This document shows, piece after piece, positions 17,071 through 26,246 of a DNA stretch of 64,000 nucleotides. The position numbers were made by a program, and so were the translations under genes. Source of the stretch: Candidatus Aminicenantota bacterium (lineage in GTDB: Bacteria > Acidobacteriota > Aminicenantia > Aminicenantales > Saccharicenantaceae). Position 1 is the first letter of the stretch, and the number at the start of each line of letters is the position of its first letter. The notes below the pieces were generated by a model that had not been told where the DNA came from, ran no database searches, and saw only the letters and a list, made by a program, of their open reading frames with translations. The stretch spans positions 62,001-126,000 of the forward strand of contig JAGNLW010000003.1 in assembly GCA_017999365.1 (NCBI GenBank), given 5' to 3'.

Positions 17071-17538
17071 TCAGCCGACCTGCGTGGTCAGGAAGATCTG
17101 CAGGCTCATCTGCTTGATCTGGTCCTGGACCTCCTCGATGGCGTCCATGTGGGCGTCCTCGTCGTTGAGGATGGACTGGAGCAGGTCGCGGGTGGCGTAG
17201 TCCTTGACGTTCCCGGCCAGGATGATGGCCTCGTTGTAGGCCTTGATGGCGCCGTCCTCGGCGTTGCCGTCGCTGGCGAACATCTTCGGGATATCGGAGC
17301 CGATGGTGAGCTTCTTGAGCTCGCTGACGATGGGCAGGCCCTCGAGGAACAGGATGCGGCCGATGAGCTTCTCGGCGTGCTTCATCTCGTCGATGGCCCG
17401 CTTCTCGATGACCTTGTGGAGCTTGTCGTAACCCCAGGCGTCGCACATCTCGGAATGGACCATGTACTGGTTGATGGCCGTCAGCTCGTCGGCGAGCAGC
17501 GAGTTGAGAACCTTGATGAGTTTCGGATCCCCTTTCAT
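17071..17538 (-). CDS. bfr: Bacterioferritin
   Basis: 155 residues, full length for the family. The 24-subunit shell oxidises Fe(II) and stores it as ferric mineral. All ferroxidase ligands are present: E18, E51, H54, E94, E127 and H130. M52, the haem-ligating Met of bacterioferritin, is also present in DEMKHAE, supporting bacterioferritin rather than plain ferritin. The ATG at 17538 follows GGAGGAGG. A promoter-like TTGCCT, 17 nt, TAGAAT precedes it. It stands alone, convergent with the propeller gene, and may serve the iron needs of the nearby Fe-S enzyme. Confidence 0.95.
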   Translation of the reverse strand: MKGDPKLIKVLNSLLADELTAINQYMVHSEMCDAWGYDKLHKVIEKRAIDEMKHAEKLIGRILFLEGLPIVSELKKLTIGSDIPKMFASDGNAEDGAIKAYNEAIILAGNVKDYATRDLLQSILNDEDAHMDAIEEVQDQIKQMSLQIFLTTQVG

Positions 17539-17584
17539 GATGTCCTCCTCCGGTCGGGATGTCTCGGTCGATGTCGAGAAGGTC

Positions 17585-17613
17585 ATTCTATCCGCATCGG
17601 CGGTCAAAGGCAA
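17585..17613 (-). promoter_or_regulatory. Candidate bfr promoter
   Basis: Minus-strand TTGCCT, 17-nt spacer, TAGAAT, about 46 nt upstream of the bfr start. No clear Fur-type box is visible. Confidence 0.45.
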
Positions 17614-17683
17614 GCCGGCCCGGGGGCGGGACGGCGGGGGGGCTCGCGGGCGGGCGCGAACCGCGCGGCCGCGCGGCCGTATC

Positions 17684-17713
17684 TTGGAGGGAGGGCCCGG
17701 TTTGGGCTAGAAT
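17684..17713 (+). promoter_or_regulatory. Candidate promoter of the small lipoprotein/exporter pair
   Basis: TTGGAG, 18-nt spacer, TAGAAT, 25 nt before the ATG at 17739. A very GC-rich stretch of repeated CGCGCGGCC lies just upstream. Confidence 0.4.
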
Positions 17714-17738
17714 ACGGTCCTCGATCAAGGAGGGATCC

Positions 17739-18038
17739 ATGAAACGCCCGCTCCTTCTCGTCGCGGTCCTCGTCGCCGCTCTCGTCCTGGCCGGCTGCGC
17801 GCCGGGGCGGAACGACCTCGAGAAGACGCCCGACGCCGACGGCCGCACGGCCGGCTTTTTGCGCGGCCTCTGGCACGGCTTCATCTCGCCGGTCACGTTC
17901 ATCGTCTCCGTTTTCAGCAGGAACGTCCGGCTCTACGAGGTCCACAACAACGGCACCTGGTACAACTTCGGCTTCGTCCTCGGGGCCGGGCTGTTCCTGA
18001 GCGGGGGCATCCTGGGCCGCAAGAAGAAGAAACACTGA
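17739..18038 (+). CDS. Small lipoprotein with a C-terminal membrane segment
   Basis: 99 residues. Residues 1-20 are a lipoprotein signal with lipobox LAGC; the C-terminal FGFVLGAGLFLSGGILG is a transmembrane helix followed by a Lys/Arg tail, leaving a short exposed middle containing SVFSRNVRLYEVHNNGTWYN. I know no function for it. AAGGAGGG precedes the ATG. The next gene, a TauE-type exporter, starts 2 nt after its stop, so the pair is an operon and the lipoprotein may be an accessory of the exporter. Confidence 0.75.
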   Translation: MKRPLLLVAVLVAALVLAGCAPGRNDLEKTPDADGRTAGFLRGLWHGFISPVTFIVSVFSRNVRLYEVHNNGTWYNFGFVLGAGLFLSGGILGRKKKKH

Positions 18039-18040
18039 CC

Positions 18041-18763
18041 GTGCCCGCGGCGGTCGTCGGCATCGTCTTCGTCTCGGCCTTCGTCCGCTCGGCCATCGGC
18101 TTCGGCGACGCGGTCGTGGCCATGCCCCTGCTGGTCCTGGTCACGGGCCTGAAGACGGCCTCGCCCCTGGTGGCCTTCATGGGGCCGACGATCTCGCTGT
18201 TGATCCTGGCCGGGAGCTGGCGGAGGATCGAGCTGAAGTCGGCGGGGCGGCTCGTCTTCGCCTCCCTCGTCGGGATCCCCCTCGGCATCTACGGCCTGGC
18301 CCGCCTGCCCGAGGGGCCGCTCAAGGTCGGGCTGGGCCTGCTCATCCTCCTCTACGGGCTGTTCGGGTTGGCGCGGCCGAAGGCCCGCATCCGGAACGAA
18401 CGGCCTTGGCTCGTCTGGACGGTCGGGGTCACGGCGGGCGTCCTGGGCGGGGCCTACAACACCAACGGGCCGCCGGTCGTGGCCTACGGGATGCTCAAGG
18501 GCTGGCCGGCGGAGGATTTTCGGGCCAGGCTGTCGGGCTACTTCCTTCCCACGGCCCTCATGGTCCTGGCCGGGCACGGCCTGGCCGGGATGTGGACCTC
18601 GGAAGTGTTGACGTCCTACCTGTGGTCGCTGCCGGCCATCGTCACCGGAGTGGTCCTGGGCGGCCTGCTCAACAAGAGGATCCCGCAGGCCCTCTTCGGC
18701 CGCCTCGTCAACGGCTGCCTGGCCGCGATGGGCGCCCTCCTGCTCTTCCGGGAAATCCTTTAG
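18041..18763 (+). CDS. TauE/SafE-family sulfite/organosulfonate exporter-like permease
   Basis: 240 residues with about eight hydrophobic segments. The sequence RSAIGFGDAVVAMPLL near the N-terminus and the repeat-like GVLGGAYNTNGPPVVAY are the paired half-domains of TauE/SafE permeases, which move sulfite, sulfoacetate or related anions across the inner membrane. The start is the GTG at 18041, 2 nt after the lipoprotein stop. The gene ends 7 nt before a type B palindrome that also borders the convergent M14 peptidase gene. Confidence 0.85.
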   Translation: MPAAVVGIVFVSAFVRSAIGFGDAVVAMPLLVLVTGLKTASPLVAFMGPTISLLILAGSWRRIELKSAGRLVFASLVGIPLGIYGLARLPEGPLKVGLGLLILLYGLFGLARPKARIRNERPWLVWTVGVTAGVLGGAYNTNGPPVVAYGMLKGWPAEDFRARLSGYFLPTALMVLAGHGLAGMWTSEVLTSYLWSLPAIVTGVVLGGLLNKRIPQALFGRLVNGCLAAMGALLLFREIL

Positions 18764-18770
18764 CCGATCG

Positions 18771-18824
18771 GTGCCAGGCCTTCACATCTCCAGGGGAGAT
18801 CCGGGATTTGTGAATGCCAGGCAC
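18771..18824 (+). repeat. REP-like palindrome type B, copy B1
   Basis: 54 nt. Arms GTGCCAGGCCTTCACA and TGTGAATGCCAGGCAC pair with two fixed mismatches; an inner stem ATCTCC/GGAGAT forms a second hairpin. The same arms and the same total length occur at 44352-44405. It fills the gap between two convergent genes, where it could also act in transcription termination. Confidence 0.85.
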
Positions 18825-18829
18825 CTTCT

Positions 18830-21682
18830 TTATTCAAGGGTGACGGAGGCGGCGGGGCCGTAATAGAGGCCGTTGAAAAGCAGCTTGAACGTGCCGTGGG
18901 GCTGGCCGCGGAAGGCGATCTCGGGGCCGTAGAGGAAGACCTTGCCCTTGCCGAGCGCCGCTTCGGCCACCTGGACGCTCCGGCGCAGATAGCCCTCGCC
19001 CCAGGCCCAGCCGCTCCGCAGGAGCTTCCCGTCGTCGAACCAGACGACGGGGCTGACGCCCTTGAGCCGCGCGTCGGGCGGCAGGGCGAAAGCGGGCGTG
19101 TTGTCGTAGAAGACGTCGAGCGTCGCGGGCAGGCCGTGGGCCAACGGGTGGGTCGGATCGACCCGGGCCCGCAGCACCGAGCCCGGCACGTAGAACTTCT
19201 CGGAACGCAGAGGCGTCTCCCGTCCGTCCGGACCCTTCTCGACCAGGGCGTTGGCGACCGGCAAACCGAAGTGGTCGGCCAGGGCCGTCGCCGAGTCCAG
19301 GGCCAGGATGGTCCCGCCGGCCTCGACGAACTCCCGGAGCTTGGGGACGGTCTTATCGGCCGTGACCCGGCCGATGCGGTCCTTGTATTCGTCGGGCACG
19401 TTGGCCGGGACCGGCGCCTGGAAGTCCCGCATGCTGGGGGCTTCGGCGCCCGCCGCGGGCGCCCGAGGGATGGAGCCGCCGACGAAGACGAGGGCGTCGA
19501 AACGCTCGCCGAGGTTGCCGGCGTCGAGGCCCGGCGCGAAGACCAGCTCGTAGGGGAACTCGAACTGCTCGAGGAGCCACCGGACCCAGCCCGAGGCCAT
19601 CGAGCCGCCGTAGGAGTCCCACAGGCCGACGCGCACGGGACGCAGCGCGAAAGCCTCCCCTTGCGGGGCCCGGTCGAGGCCGCCGACGTCGAGGCCGAGC
19701 TCGCGGGCCGCCTTCTGCAGCACGGCCGCGGCGCCCGGCGAGGCGGGGACCCAGATCGCCCCGGCCGGGACGGTCTTCCCTCCCGCCGCCGTGTCCGCCT
19801 TGAGCCAGTAGGCCTTCTCGCCGGCCTTGAGCAGGCGGTTGACGGCGATGAACGTGTCGTTGACCCGGTGGTCGAGGAGATACCCGGCCGCGCCGGGGGC
19901 GAACGCGCCCGGCGGGGGCGGGGTGACGCCGGCCAGCTTCTCGAACGGGCCGTCGAAACCGTCGAGGAGGCGGTCGAAGACGATGCCCATCTGATAGGCC
20001 AGCGTCCAGCCGGCCGCGTCGTAGGGCGGGTTGGGGGCCGCTCCCGAGTATGGGATGTCGTCGGGATGGTCCTGGGGCTCGAACATGGTCATGACGTGGG
20101 GCCGGAAAGCCTGGGCCGCGCGGATGACATAGGAGCCCTTGGGGTAGCGCTTGCCGCCGGTCTCGAAGTCCGCCTTGGCCCGTTCGACGGCGACGCCGCT
20201 CTCGATGAGGGCGTTGACGAACTTGGTCGCCGTCGGGAAATCGGCCTGGTCCGAGGGGATGACGTAGCCGCGGGGATCGCGCGTGTCCTTATTGAAGATG
20301 GCGTCGTAATATTTCCGGTCCACCCCTCCCCGGCCGAAGCGGCCGCCCGCGGCGGGAGCCGGGGCCGCGGCCGGACCTTGACCGGCGCCCGCGGCGGCCC
20401 GGTCCTTGTCCACGGCCGCCCGGACCGCGGCGACCGTGCCCGGGACGATGGTCCAGGAGTCGCGATTGCCCTGCTCGATGGCGTGCTTGCCCATCAGGTA
20501 GCGCCGGTACTGGAAATCCTCGCGGTGCTTCGAGGCGACGTCGAGGATGGCCATGTCGGCCGTGATCGCATACTCGACGGACTGGCGGAAATGCCATTTC
20601 TGGGGGGCGATCGGGAACGGGTAGTCCTGTTTGGGCAGGAGCCGCTCGGGGATGAACGGGATGTCGACCGGGGTCGGATTGCCGATGGCCTCGGTCAGGA
20701 TGCCAATGATGTTGTGGAAATACCCGGTGCTCCGCAGGCCGCCGTTCCACCAGGTCGAGTAGCCGGCCCCCGAGCGCATGATGGCCCCGGGCTTGCCCTC
20801 GGTGACGAAGCGGTTGTGCATGGAGGCCGAGACGAGATCGAGGCCGACCGGGACGAGCGGGTCGAAGGCGTAGTTGAAGGGGTCCCGGAAGGGCGGGGCG
20901 AACAGGACCGTCCCGGCCGGGCCCGTCTGGTGGTGGTTGTAGAGGATCTGGGGGTGCCACTCGACGTAGAGCTGGCGGCTCATGGCCTTGGTCTCGGGCT
21001 GCGTGTTCATGTAGAAGTCGCGGTTGTTGTCGTGCCCGATGTATTTCTGATAGAGGACCGGCAGGCCGCCCATCGAGCGCTTGGCCGGCTCCTTCTCGCG
21101 CAGGTACCAGTCGGCCACGAGGTCGAGGCCGTCGGGATTGGCCGGCACGGCCAGCAGCACGACGTCGTCGAGGATGCGCCGGGTCTCGGCGTCGTCCCGC
21201 GAGACCATGCGCCAGACGAGCTCGACGAGCTGTTGCGAGCCGAGGATCTCCGTGGCGTGGAGCCCGCCGTCGATCCAGACGACGGCCTTGCCCTCGGCGG
21301 CCAGCCGCCGCGCAGCCTCGTCGCTCAGGCCCTCGGCCAGGGCCAGGCGCTTCGAGATGTCCTTGATCCGGGCCAGTCGGGCGTGATTGGCGGGCGACGT
21401 CACGATGGCCATGACCATGGTCCGGCCTTCGGCCGTGCGGCCGATGTCGACGACCTTGAGCCGGTCGGACTCGGCGTCGAGCTTCTTCCAGTAGGCGACG
21501 AGTTGGCGGTAGCTGACGAGCTGGTAGTCGTCGCCGACGGCGAAGCCGAACTGGGCCTTGGGGCCGGTGACGGCGACGGACGCGGCGAAAGCGGTCGCGC
21601 CCCACAGGGCCAGCGCGGCGGCGATACAGAGCCCCAGACGGGCGGTCCGGGCCGAGCGGCGGAGACGGGAGGTCAAGGTCAC
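18830..21682 (-). CDS. Secreted M14-family zinc carboxypeptidase-like protein
   Basis: 950 residues with a signal peptide ending near AFAAS. The N-terminal half is an M14 metallocarboxypeptidase domain: the zinc ligands are in GGLHATEILG (HxxE) and ILYNHHQTG, and the catalytic Glu is in ILTEAIGNP. An Ala/Pro-rich linker (GAGQGPAAAPAPAAGG) separates it from a long C-terminal part with a class-I glutamine-amidotransferase-like fold (LWDSYGGSM...VFVGGS), common in large bacterial M14 proteins. The GTG at 21682 has AAGGAG 9 nt upstream. It is co-transcribed with the ICMT-like gene, 13 nt away. Confidence 0.85.
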   Translation of the reverse strand: MTLTSRLRRSARTARLGLCIAAALALWGATAFAASVAVTGPKAQFGFAVGDDYQLVSYRQLVAYWKKLDAESDRLKVVDIGRTAEGRTMVMAIVTSPANHARLARIKDISKRLALAEGLSDEAARRLAAEGKAVVWIDGGLHATEILGSQQLVELVWRMVSRDDAETRRILDDVVLLAVPANPDGLDLVADWYLREKEPAKRSMGGLPVLYQKYIGHDNNRDFYMNTQPETKAMSRQLYVEWHPQILYNHHQTGPAGTVLFAPPFRDPFNYAFDPLVPVGLDLVSASMHNRFVTEGKPGAIMRSGAGYSTWWNGGLRSTGYFHNIIGILTEAIGNPTPVDIPFIPERLLPKQDYPFPIAPQKWHFRQSVEYAITADMAILDVASKHREDFQYRRYLMGKHAIEQGNRDSWTIVPGTVAAVRAAVDKDRAAAGAGQGPAAAPAPAAGGRFGRGGVDRKYYDAIFNKDTRDPRGYVIPSDQADFPTATKFVNALIESGVAVERAKADFETGGKRYPKGSYVIRAAQAFRPHVMTMFEPQDHPDDIPYSGAAPNPPYDAAGWTLAYQMGIVFDRLLDGFDGPFEKLAGVTPPPPGAFAPGAAGYLLDHRVNDTFIAVNRLLKAGEKAYWLKADTAAGGKTVPAGAIWVPASPGAAAVLQKAARELGLDVGGLDRAPQGEAFALRPVRVGLWDSYGGSMASGWVRWLLEQFEFPYELVFAPGLDAGNLGERFDALVFVGGSIPRAPAAGAEAPSMRDFQAPVPANVPDEYKDRIGRVTADKTVPKLREFVEAGGTILALDSATALADHFGLPVANALVEKGPDGRETPLRSEKFYVPGSVLRARVDPTHPLAHGLPATLDVFYDNTPAFALPPDARLKGVSPVVWFDDGKLLRSGWAWGEGYLRRSVQVAEAALGKGKVFLYGPEIAFRGQPHGTFKLLFNGLYYGPAASVTLE

Positions 21683-21695
21683 GGCGGCACTCTCC

Positions 21696-22370
21696 TTACC
21701 AGATTCCGGGGACGAGGCGGAAGCGGACGGCCCGGGCGTACTCCTTGTACCAGAGGAGGTCCCGTTTGAGCATGCGGTCCTCGAGGGCTGTCCGCAGGAG
21801 GAGCAGGGCGACGGCCGCGGCCTGCGGCACGAGCGCCCAGTAGGAGCCCAGCACGAGGGGCGTGGCCAGACCGAACAGGATGCCGCCAAGATAGCCGGGA
21901 TGGCGGCAGAACCGGTAGGGGCCCTCGCGGCAGACGGTTTGCCCGCGGTCGGACTGGATGCGGGCCACGCTCGAGAAGAACGGATTGACTGCCCGGGCCC
22001 AGACGAAAAGGACCTGGCCGACGACGAAGGCGGCCAAGGCCGCGGCGTACACGGCCGGGACGGGGTCTTCGGTCCAGTGGCCGCGTCCGGAGTCCAGGCA
22101 GGCGATGACGATCGAGGCGAACCAGAGCGGGGTCGACAACAGCAAGTAACCCTTGTCCCACCACTTCATGCCCCGCCCCGGGCGGATGCGCTCGGCGACC
22201 AAGCCGGGTTTGTGGCGCATGGACAATAAGGTCGCGACGGACGTGGCCAGGGTTAGGCCGACGAAGGTCCAGCCCTGCCAGAAGTCGATCCGGCCGGCGG
22301 CCAGGAAAACGGCGACGGCCACGAGGACGAGGCCGGCCAGGCTCCCGGCCCAGGGCGATGTTTGGATCAT
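21696..22370 (-). CDS. Isoprenylcysteine carboxyl methyltransferase-like membrane protein
   Basis: 224 residues with five or so membrane helices. GPYRFCRHPGYLGG and the C-terminal ALEDRMLKRD are the SAM-binding core of the ICMT/PEMT superfamily, which methylates lipids or small thiols; bacterial substrates are mostly unknown. The ATG at 22370 is preferred to a TTG at 22376. No Shine-Dalgarno is visible, and the promoter -10 box ends 12 nt upstream, giving a leader of about 6 nt. Confidence 0.78.
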   Translation of the reverse strand: MIQTSPWAGSLAGLVLVAVAVFLAAGRIDFWQGWTFVGLTLATSVATLLSMRHKPGLVAERIRPGRGMKWWDKGYLLLSTPLWFASIVIACLDSGRGHWTEDPVPAVYAAALAAFVVGQVLFVWARAVNPFFSSVARIQSDRGQTVCREGPYRFCRHPGYLGGILFGLATPLVLGSYWALVPQAAAVALLLLRTALEDRMLKRDLLWYKEYARAVRFRLVPGIW

Positions 22371-22382
22371 GGTCAAGGGGCC

Positions 22383-22411
22383 ATTATCGTTCGGGAGGCT
22401 GATATATTCAA
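22383..22411 (-). promoter_or_regulatory. Candidate promoter of the ICMT/M14 pair
   Basis: Minus-strand TTGAAT, 17-nt spacer, GATAAT. The leader would be only about 6 nt. The -35 region overlaps a short dyad, GATAT/ATATC. Confidence 0.5.
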
Positions 22412-22522
22412 TATCTGAGTTCGATTTTGTCCGTCCGGGGGCTTCTGACCGGCCTCAATCTTCCTGGGGCTTATCCGACTAACCCATTGGGTTCGCTCCT
22501 ATTACATCCGGAGGTCCTCGTC

Positions 22523-23122
22523 ATGTCCGTCAAGCGCCTGTTCAAACCCGTCCTCATCCTGACCCTTGCGGGCTTCGTCCTGACGACGTCAGGCTTCGGC
22601 CAGACGCGCCGGAACGACCTGTCCGTGTCCTACGGCGTGCTGTCGATCGACCAGATGGCCGACGTCTTCACCGATGTCGTCACCATCGTCCTGACCCTCG
22701 GCACCTTCAGCAAGCAGGACGTCAAGTACACCGGCGTGCCGTTCCTGACCTACCATATGTCGCGCAACGACCGCTTCGGTTTCGGGGCGGCCCTCGGCGG
22801 CTACTCCTCGTCCGGCCTGCTCCGGGTCGGCGACTCCGATGTCGGCAGCTTCAGGGAACGCAACATCGTCGCCGCGGCCGAGCTCGACTACCGCTGGATC
22901 ATGAGGCCGGGCTTCCAGCTCTACTCCGGCCTCGGCTTCGGCCTCCGCTACCGGCACGGCACCTACGATGACGGCGAGGAGACGGATACCCTGAACAAGG
23001 TCCTGCCGACCTTCCACATCAACGCGATCGGCCTGCGCTTCGGCAAGTCCGTCGGCTTCTTCCTCGAGCTCGGGGGCGGCTACAAGGGCGTCCTCAGCGC
23101 CGGCCTCAACGCCCAGTTCTGA
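22523..23122 (+). CDS. Outer-membrane beta-barrel family protein
   Basis: 199 residues with a signal peptide (ending SGFGQ) followed by alternating polar/hydrophobic strands and many aromatic residues (FGFGAALGGY, AELDYRWIMRPGFQLYSGLGFGLRYRHG), ending in Phe, the usual C-terminus of an outer-membrane barrel. Eight strands are likely. No enzymatic motif is seen. GGAGG lies 8 nt before the ATG. It is followed after 1 nt by a small exported protein gene. Confidence 0.75.
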   Translation: MSVKRLFKPVLILTLAGFVLTTSGFGQTRRNDLSVSYGVLSIDQMADVFTDVVTIVLTLGTFSKQDVKYTGVPFLTYHMSRNDRFGFGAALGGYSSSGLLRVGDSDVGSFRERNIVAAAELDYRWIMRPGFQLYSGLGFGLRYRHGTYDDGEETDTLNKVLPTFHINAIGLRFGKSVGFFLELGGGYKGVLSAGLNAQF

Positions 23123-23123
23123 G

Positions 23124-23564
23124 ATGAGCAAGACGGCGGTCCTGGCCCTGGTTCTGCTCGCGGCGGCCGCCGCAGCGCCCGTCCCGGCCTTCGCCGCTCC
23201 TGGCCCGCCGAAGGCCCAGGACGCCGCCTCCGTCCAGCCGGTCTCCTGGGACCTCTGGCTCGCCGCCAAGGCCAAGGCCGAGAAGCACGACGCCGAGGGC
23301 AACCTCGTCGCCGCGCTCCAGTACTATCTCGAGTACGCCCGCCAGGCCCGCGGGCTCAACAGCCCGGTCCGGGTGGCCTGGGGCCTGAACAACGCCGCCT
23401 ACATGATCATCAAGATGCACCGGCAGGACGCGTCCGTGGACCTCGAGCCGGCCCGACGGCTCCTCGAGGAGGGATTGGCCCTCGAGGGCGCCTCCGAGGA
23501 TTGCCGCAAGGTCATGGCCATGAACCTCGAGTACGTCAAGAGCTGCCTCCGGTCCGGGGGCTGA
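23124..23564 (+). CDS. Exported small helical (TPR-like) protein
   Basis: 146 residues with a signal peptide (to about residue 25, ALA-rich, ending FAAPG). The mature part is helical with a TPR-like pattern (NLVAALQYYLEYARQARG, AWGLNNAAYMIIKMH, ARRLLEEGLALEG). I do not recognise a named family. It begins 1 nt after the beta-barrel gene, so the two are probably co-expressed and may interact in the periplasm. Confidence 0.7.
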   Translation: MSKTAVLALVLLAAAAAAPVPAFAAPGPPKAQDAASVQPVSWDLWLAAKAKAEKHDAEGNLVAALQYYLEYARQARGLNSPVRVAWGLNNAAYMIIKMHRQDASVDLEPARRLLEEGLALEGASEDCRKVMAMNLEYVKSCLRSGG

Positions 23565-23623
23565 GCGGTTTCCCTCCCGACGCGCCCGTCTTCTCCCCCG
23601 CCCAGTCCACGAAGCTCAAGGCC

Positions 23624-23652
23624 TTGTCCCGGCGTCCGTCCTGGCGTAGGAT
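23624..23652 (+). promoter_or_regulatory. Candidate promoter of the S9 peptidase gene
   Basis: TTGTCC, 17-nt spacer, TAGGAT, about 20 nt upstream of the ATG at 23673. Confidence 0.45.
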
Positions 23653-23672
23653 TACGCCGAGGAGGCCCCATC

Positions 23673-25754
23673 ATGCGTTCCCCCCGCCCGTTCCGTACGG
23701 TCCTGTCCCTCTTTTCCATGGTCGCCGTCTTGGCCGGGCCGGCCGTCTTTTCCCCGGCCGTCCGGGCGGCCCAGGACGCGGCGAAAAAAGCGCCGACGAT
23801 CGCGGACCTCCTCGTCCTGCGGTCGGCGGGCACGGCCCGCATCTCGCCCGACGGGACGAGGGTCGCCTACACGGTCACGGAGACCGACCTCGACCAGGAC
23901 GCCTACGTCACCCAGATCTGGCTGGCCGACGTCGCTTCGGGGGACCTCCTCCAGCTGACCCGGGGGAAGAAGTCGTCGTCCGACCCGACCTGGTCGCCCG
24001 ACGGCAAATGGCTGGCCTTCACCTCGTCGCGCGCCGACGACAAGTCCCAGCTCTTCGCCATCCGCCCGGACGGCGGCGAGGCCGTTCAATTGACCAAGGC
24101 GGAGACGGGCGTCGGCGGTTTCGACTGGTCGCCCGACGGGATGGCCATCGCCTTCACGGCCGTCGACCCGGCGACGGATGAGGCCAAGGCCCGCAAGGAC
24201 TTCTACGGCGATTACGCCGTCGTCCGCCGCGAGTACACGCACACCCACCTCTACACGTTCGACGTGGCCGAGGCCCTGCGCGCGCCCCAGGCCGGAAAGC
24301 GCCGAACGTCCGGCAAGTCCTTCACGGTCGGCGGCTTCGCCTGGTCGCCGGACGGGACGCGCATCGCTTTCGGCGCCGCGGTCGATCCCGACCTCATCAA
24401 CGGCGGGACCACGGACATCTATGTGCTGGACATGGCCACGGACGCCGTCAAGAAGGTCGTCGACCAGCCCGGTCCGGACGGCGGACCACTGTGGTCGCCC
24501 GACGGACGGTCCATCCTGTTCACGAGCGCCATGGGCCGGGGCGACTATTTCGCGCGCAATTCGGTGCTGGCCGTGGTCCCGGCGGCGGGCGGAGCCGTCA
24601 CGCCGTTGACCGCGGCCTTCGACGAGAATCCCAACGCCGTGGCCTGGACCGCGGACGCGATCTATTTCGCCGCCTCACAGAAGACCGCCGCCCACCTGTT
24701 CCGGCTCGATCCCGCGACGCGGGCTATCGAGCGCGTCACGGGCCCGGACGAGGCCATCGTCCAGGTCTCGAGCCTCTCTTCGGACGGAAAGCGGCTGGCC
24801 TTCACGGTCCACTCCCCGACGACGCTCGGCGAGGTCGGCGTCTCCGAACTGCCCTGGAAGCCGCGGGTCCTGACCCGGATGACCGACCAGGTCAAGGACC
24901 TCGTCCTGGGCACGCGCGAGGTCGTCTCCTGGAAGAGCAAGGACGGGACGACGATCGAGGGCGTCCTGGTCAAGCCGGCGGGCTTCGACCCGGCCAAGCG
25001 CCATCCCCTGCTCTGCGTCATCCACGGCGGGCCGACGGGCGTCGACCGGCCCATCCTCGCGGCCGACCTGCGCTACTACCCGGCCGACATCTGGGCGGCG
25101 CGCGGCGCCCTCGTCCTCAAGGTCAACTACCGGGGCAGCGCCGGCTACGGCGAGAAGTTCCGCATGCTCAACGTCCGTAACCTGGGCGTCGGCGACGCCT
25201 GGGACGTCCTCTCGGGCGTCGAGGCCCTGGTCAAGAAGGGCTGGGTCGATCCGGCCCGGGTCGGCTGCATGGGCTGGAGCCAGGGCGGCTACATCTCCGC
25301 CTTCCTGACGACGTCGTCGCGGGCCTTCAAGGCCATCTCGGTCGGCGCGGGCATCTCGAACTGGGCCACCTACTACTACAACACCGACATCACGCCGTTC
25401 ACCATCAACTACCTCGGCGACGATCCGGCCGACGATCCGGAGATCTACGCCAAGACCTCGCCCATGACCTATATCAAGAAAGCGGCGACACCGACGCTCA
25501 TCCAGCACGGCGAGTTCGACCGGCGCGTGCCCATCCCCAACGCCTACGAGCTGCGCCAGGGCCTCGAGGACCGCGGCGTGCCGGTCGAGATGGTCGTCTA
25601 CAAGGGCTACGGCCACGGCATCACCAAGCCGAAGTCCATGCGGGCGGTCATGGAGCACAACCTGGCCTGGTTCGGGCACTACATCTTCGGCGACGCCAAG
25701 CCCGACCTGGCGGCCCCGGCCGTGCCCAAGAAGGAAGGCGAAGGAAAGAAATAA
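23673..25754 (+). CDS. Secreted S9-family prolyl oligopeptidase (acylaminoacyl/dipeptidyl peptidase type)
   Basis: 693 residues. A signal peptide precedes a seven-bladed beta-propeller with TolB-like repeats (WSPDGKWLAFTS, WSPDGTRIAF), then the alpha/beta hydrolase domain from about residue 420. The catalytic triad is S536 in GWSQGGY, D616 in GEFDRR and H648 in GYGHGI. Such enzymes remove peptides from the N-terminus of short substrates. GAGGAGG precedes the ATG. Together with the S41, M14, M28 and M49 peptidases in the window it suggests peptide catabolism. Confidence 0.92.
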   Translation: MRSPRPFRTVLSLFSMVAVLAGPAVFSPAVRAAQDAAKKAPTIADLLVLRSAGTARISPDGTRVAYTVTETDLDQDAYVTQIWLADVASGDLLQLTRGKKSSSDPTWSPDGKWLAFTSSRADDKSQLFAIRPDGGEAVQLTKAETGVGGFDWSPDGMAIAFTAVDPATDEAKARKDFYGDYAVVRREYTHTHLYTFDVAEALRAPQAGKRRTSGKSFTVGGFAWSPDGTRIAFGAAVDPDLINGGTTDIYVLDMATDAVKKVVDQPGPDGGPLWSPDGRSILFTSAMGRGDYFARNSVLAVVPAAGGAVTPLTAAFDENPNAVAWTADAIYFAASQKTAAHLFRLDPATRAIERVTGPDEAIVQVSSLSSDGKRLAFTVHSPTTLGEVGVSELPWKPRVLTRMTDQVKDLVLGTREVVSWKSKDGTTIEGVLVKPAGFDPAKRHPLLCVIHGGPTGVDRPILAADLRYYPADIWAARGALVLKVNYRGSAGYGEKFRMLNVRNLGVGDAWDVLSGVEALVKKGWVDPARVGCMGWSQGGYISAFLTTSSRAFKAISVGAGISNWATYYYNTDITPFTINYLGDDPADDPEIYAKTSPMTYIKKAATPTLIQHGEFDRRVPIPNAYELRQGLEDRGVPVEMVVYKGYGHGITKPKSMRAVMEHNLAWFGHYIFGDAKPDLAAPAVPKKEGEGKK

Positions 25755-25793
25755 CGGCGCGCCCGGAAGCGCGGGCGGGAAAGGGGGCTGACC

Positions 25794-26246
25794 GTGAGAT
25801 GCAAGGTCTGCGGACGGGATTTCCCGTCGCTCTACCATTTCAAGACGGCCGACGTCTGCCTGGGCTGTTACGAGGGCATGGGCGAAGAGGAGCGGGTCAA
25901 GGCCGCCCCGCCGAGGGAGATCTTCGGCATGACGACGACGGCCTTCACCCTCGACGGCTACCGCATCGTCAAGTCGCTCGGCGTCGTCCGCGGCATCACG
26001 GTCCGATCGCGCTCGGTCTTCGGCACGATCGGAGCCTCTTTGCAGACGATCGTCGGGGGCAACATCACGCTCTTCTCGGAGCTCTGCGAGCAGACGCGGT
26101 CGGAGGCCTTCGAGATGATGGTCAACCACGCCGTCGAGCGCGGGGCCAACGCCGTCGTCGGGGTGCGCTACGACGCGACCGAGATCATGCAGGGGGCGAC
26201 GGAGGTCCTGTGCTACGGCACGGCCGTCGTCGTCGAACCCCTCTAG
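25794..26246 (+). CDS. YbjQ-family (UPF0145) protein with N-terminal zinc ribbon
   Basis: 150 residues. CKVCGRDF and CLGCYEG form an N-terminal four-Cys zinc site; from residue 45 the YbjQ pattern follows ([19 protein letters not shown]..., [23 protein letters not shown]). YbjQ proteins form a pentameric beta-barrel-like shell of unknown function, sometimes called heavy-metal-binding. The GTG start at 25794 has GGGGG upstream; no in-frame ATG precedes the Cys motif. The stop overlaps the convergent DUF5009 gene by 4 nt. Confidence 0.85.
   Translation: MRCKVCGRDFPSLYHFKTADVCLGCYEGMGEEERVKAAPPREIFGMTTTAFTLDGYRIVKSLGVVRGITVRSRSVFGTIGASLQTIVGGNITLFSELCEQTRSEAFEMMVNHAVERGANAVVGVRYDATEIMQGATEVLCYGTAVVVEPL

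Noticed and set aside
22371..22376. TTG at 22376 as start of the ICMT-like gene
   Set aside because: ATG at 22370 is a stronger start codon; a leaderless TTG start is unlikely.
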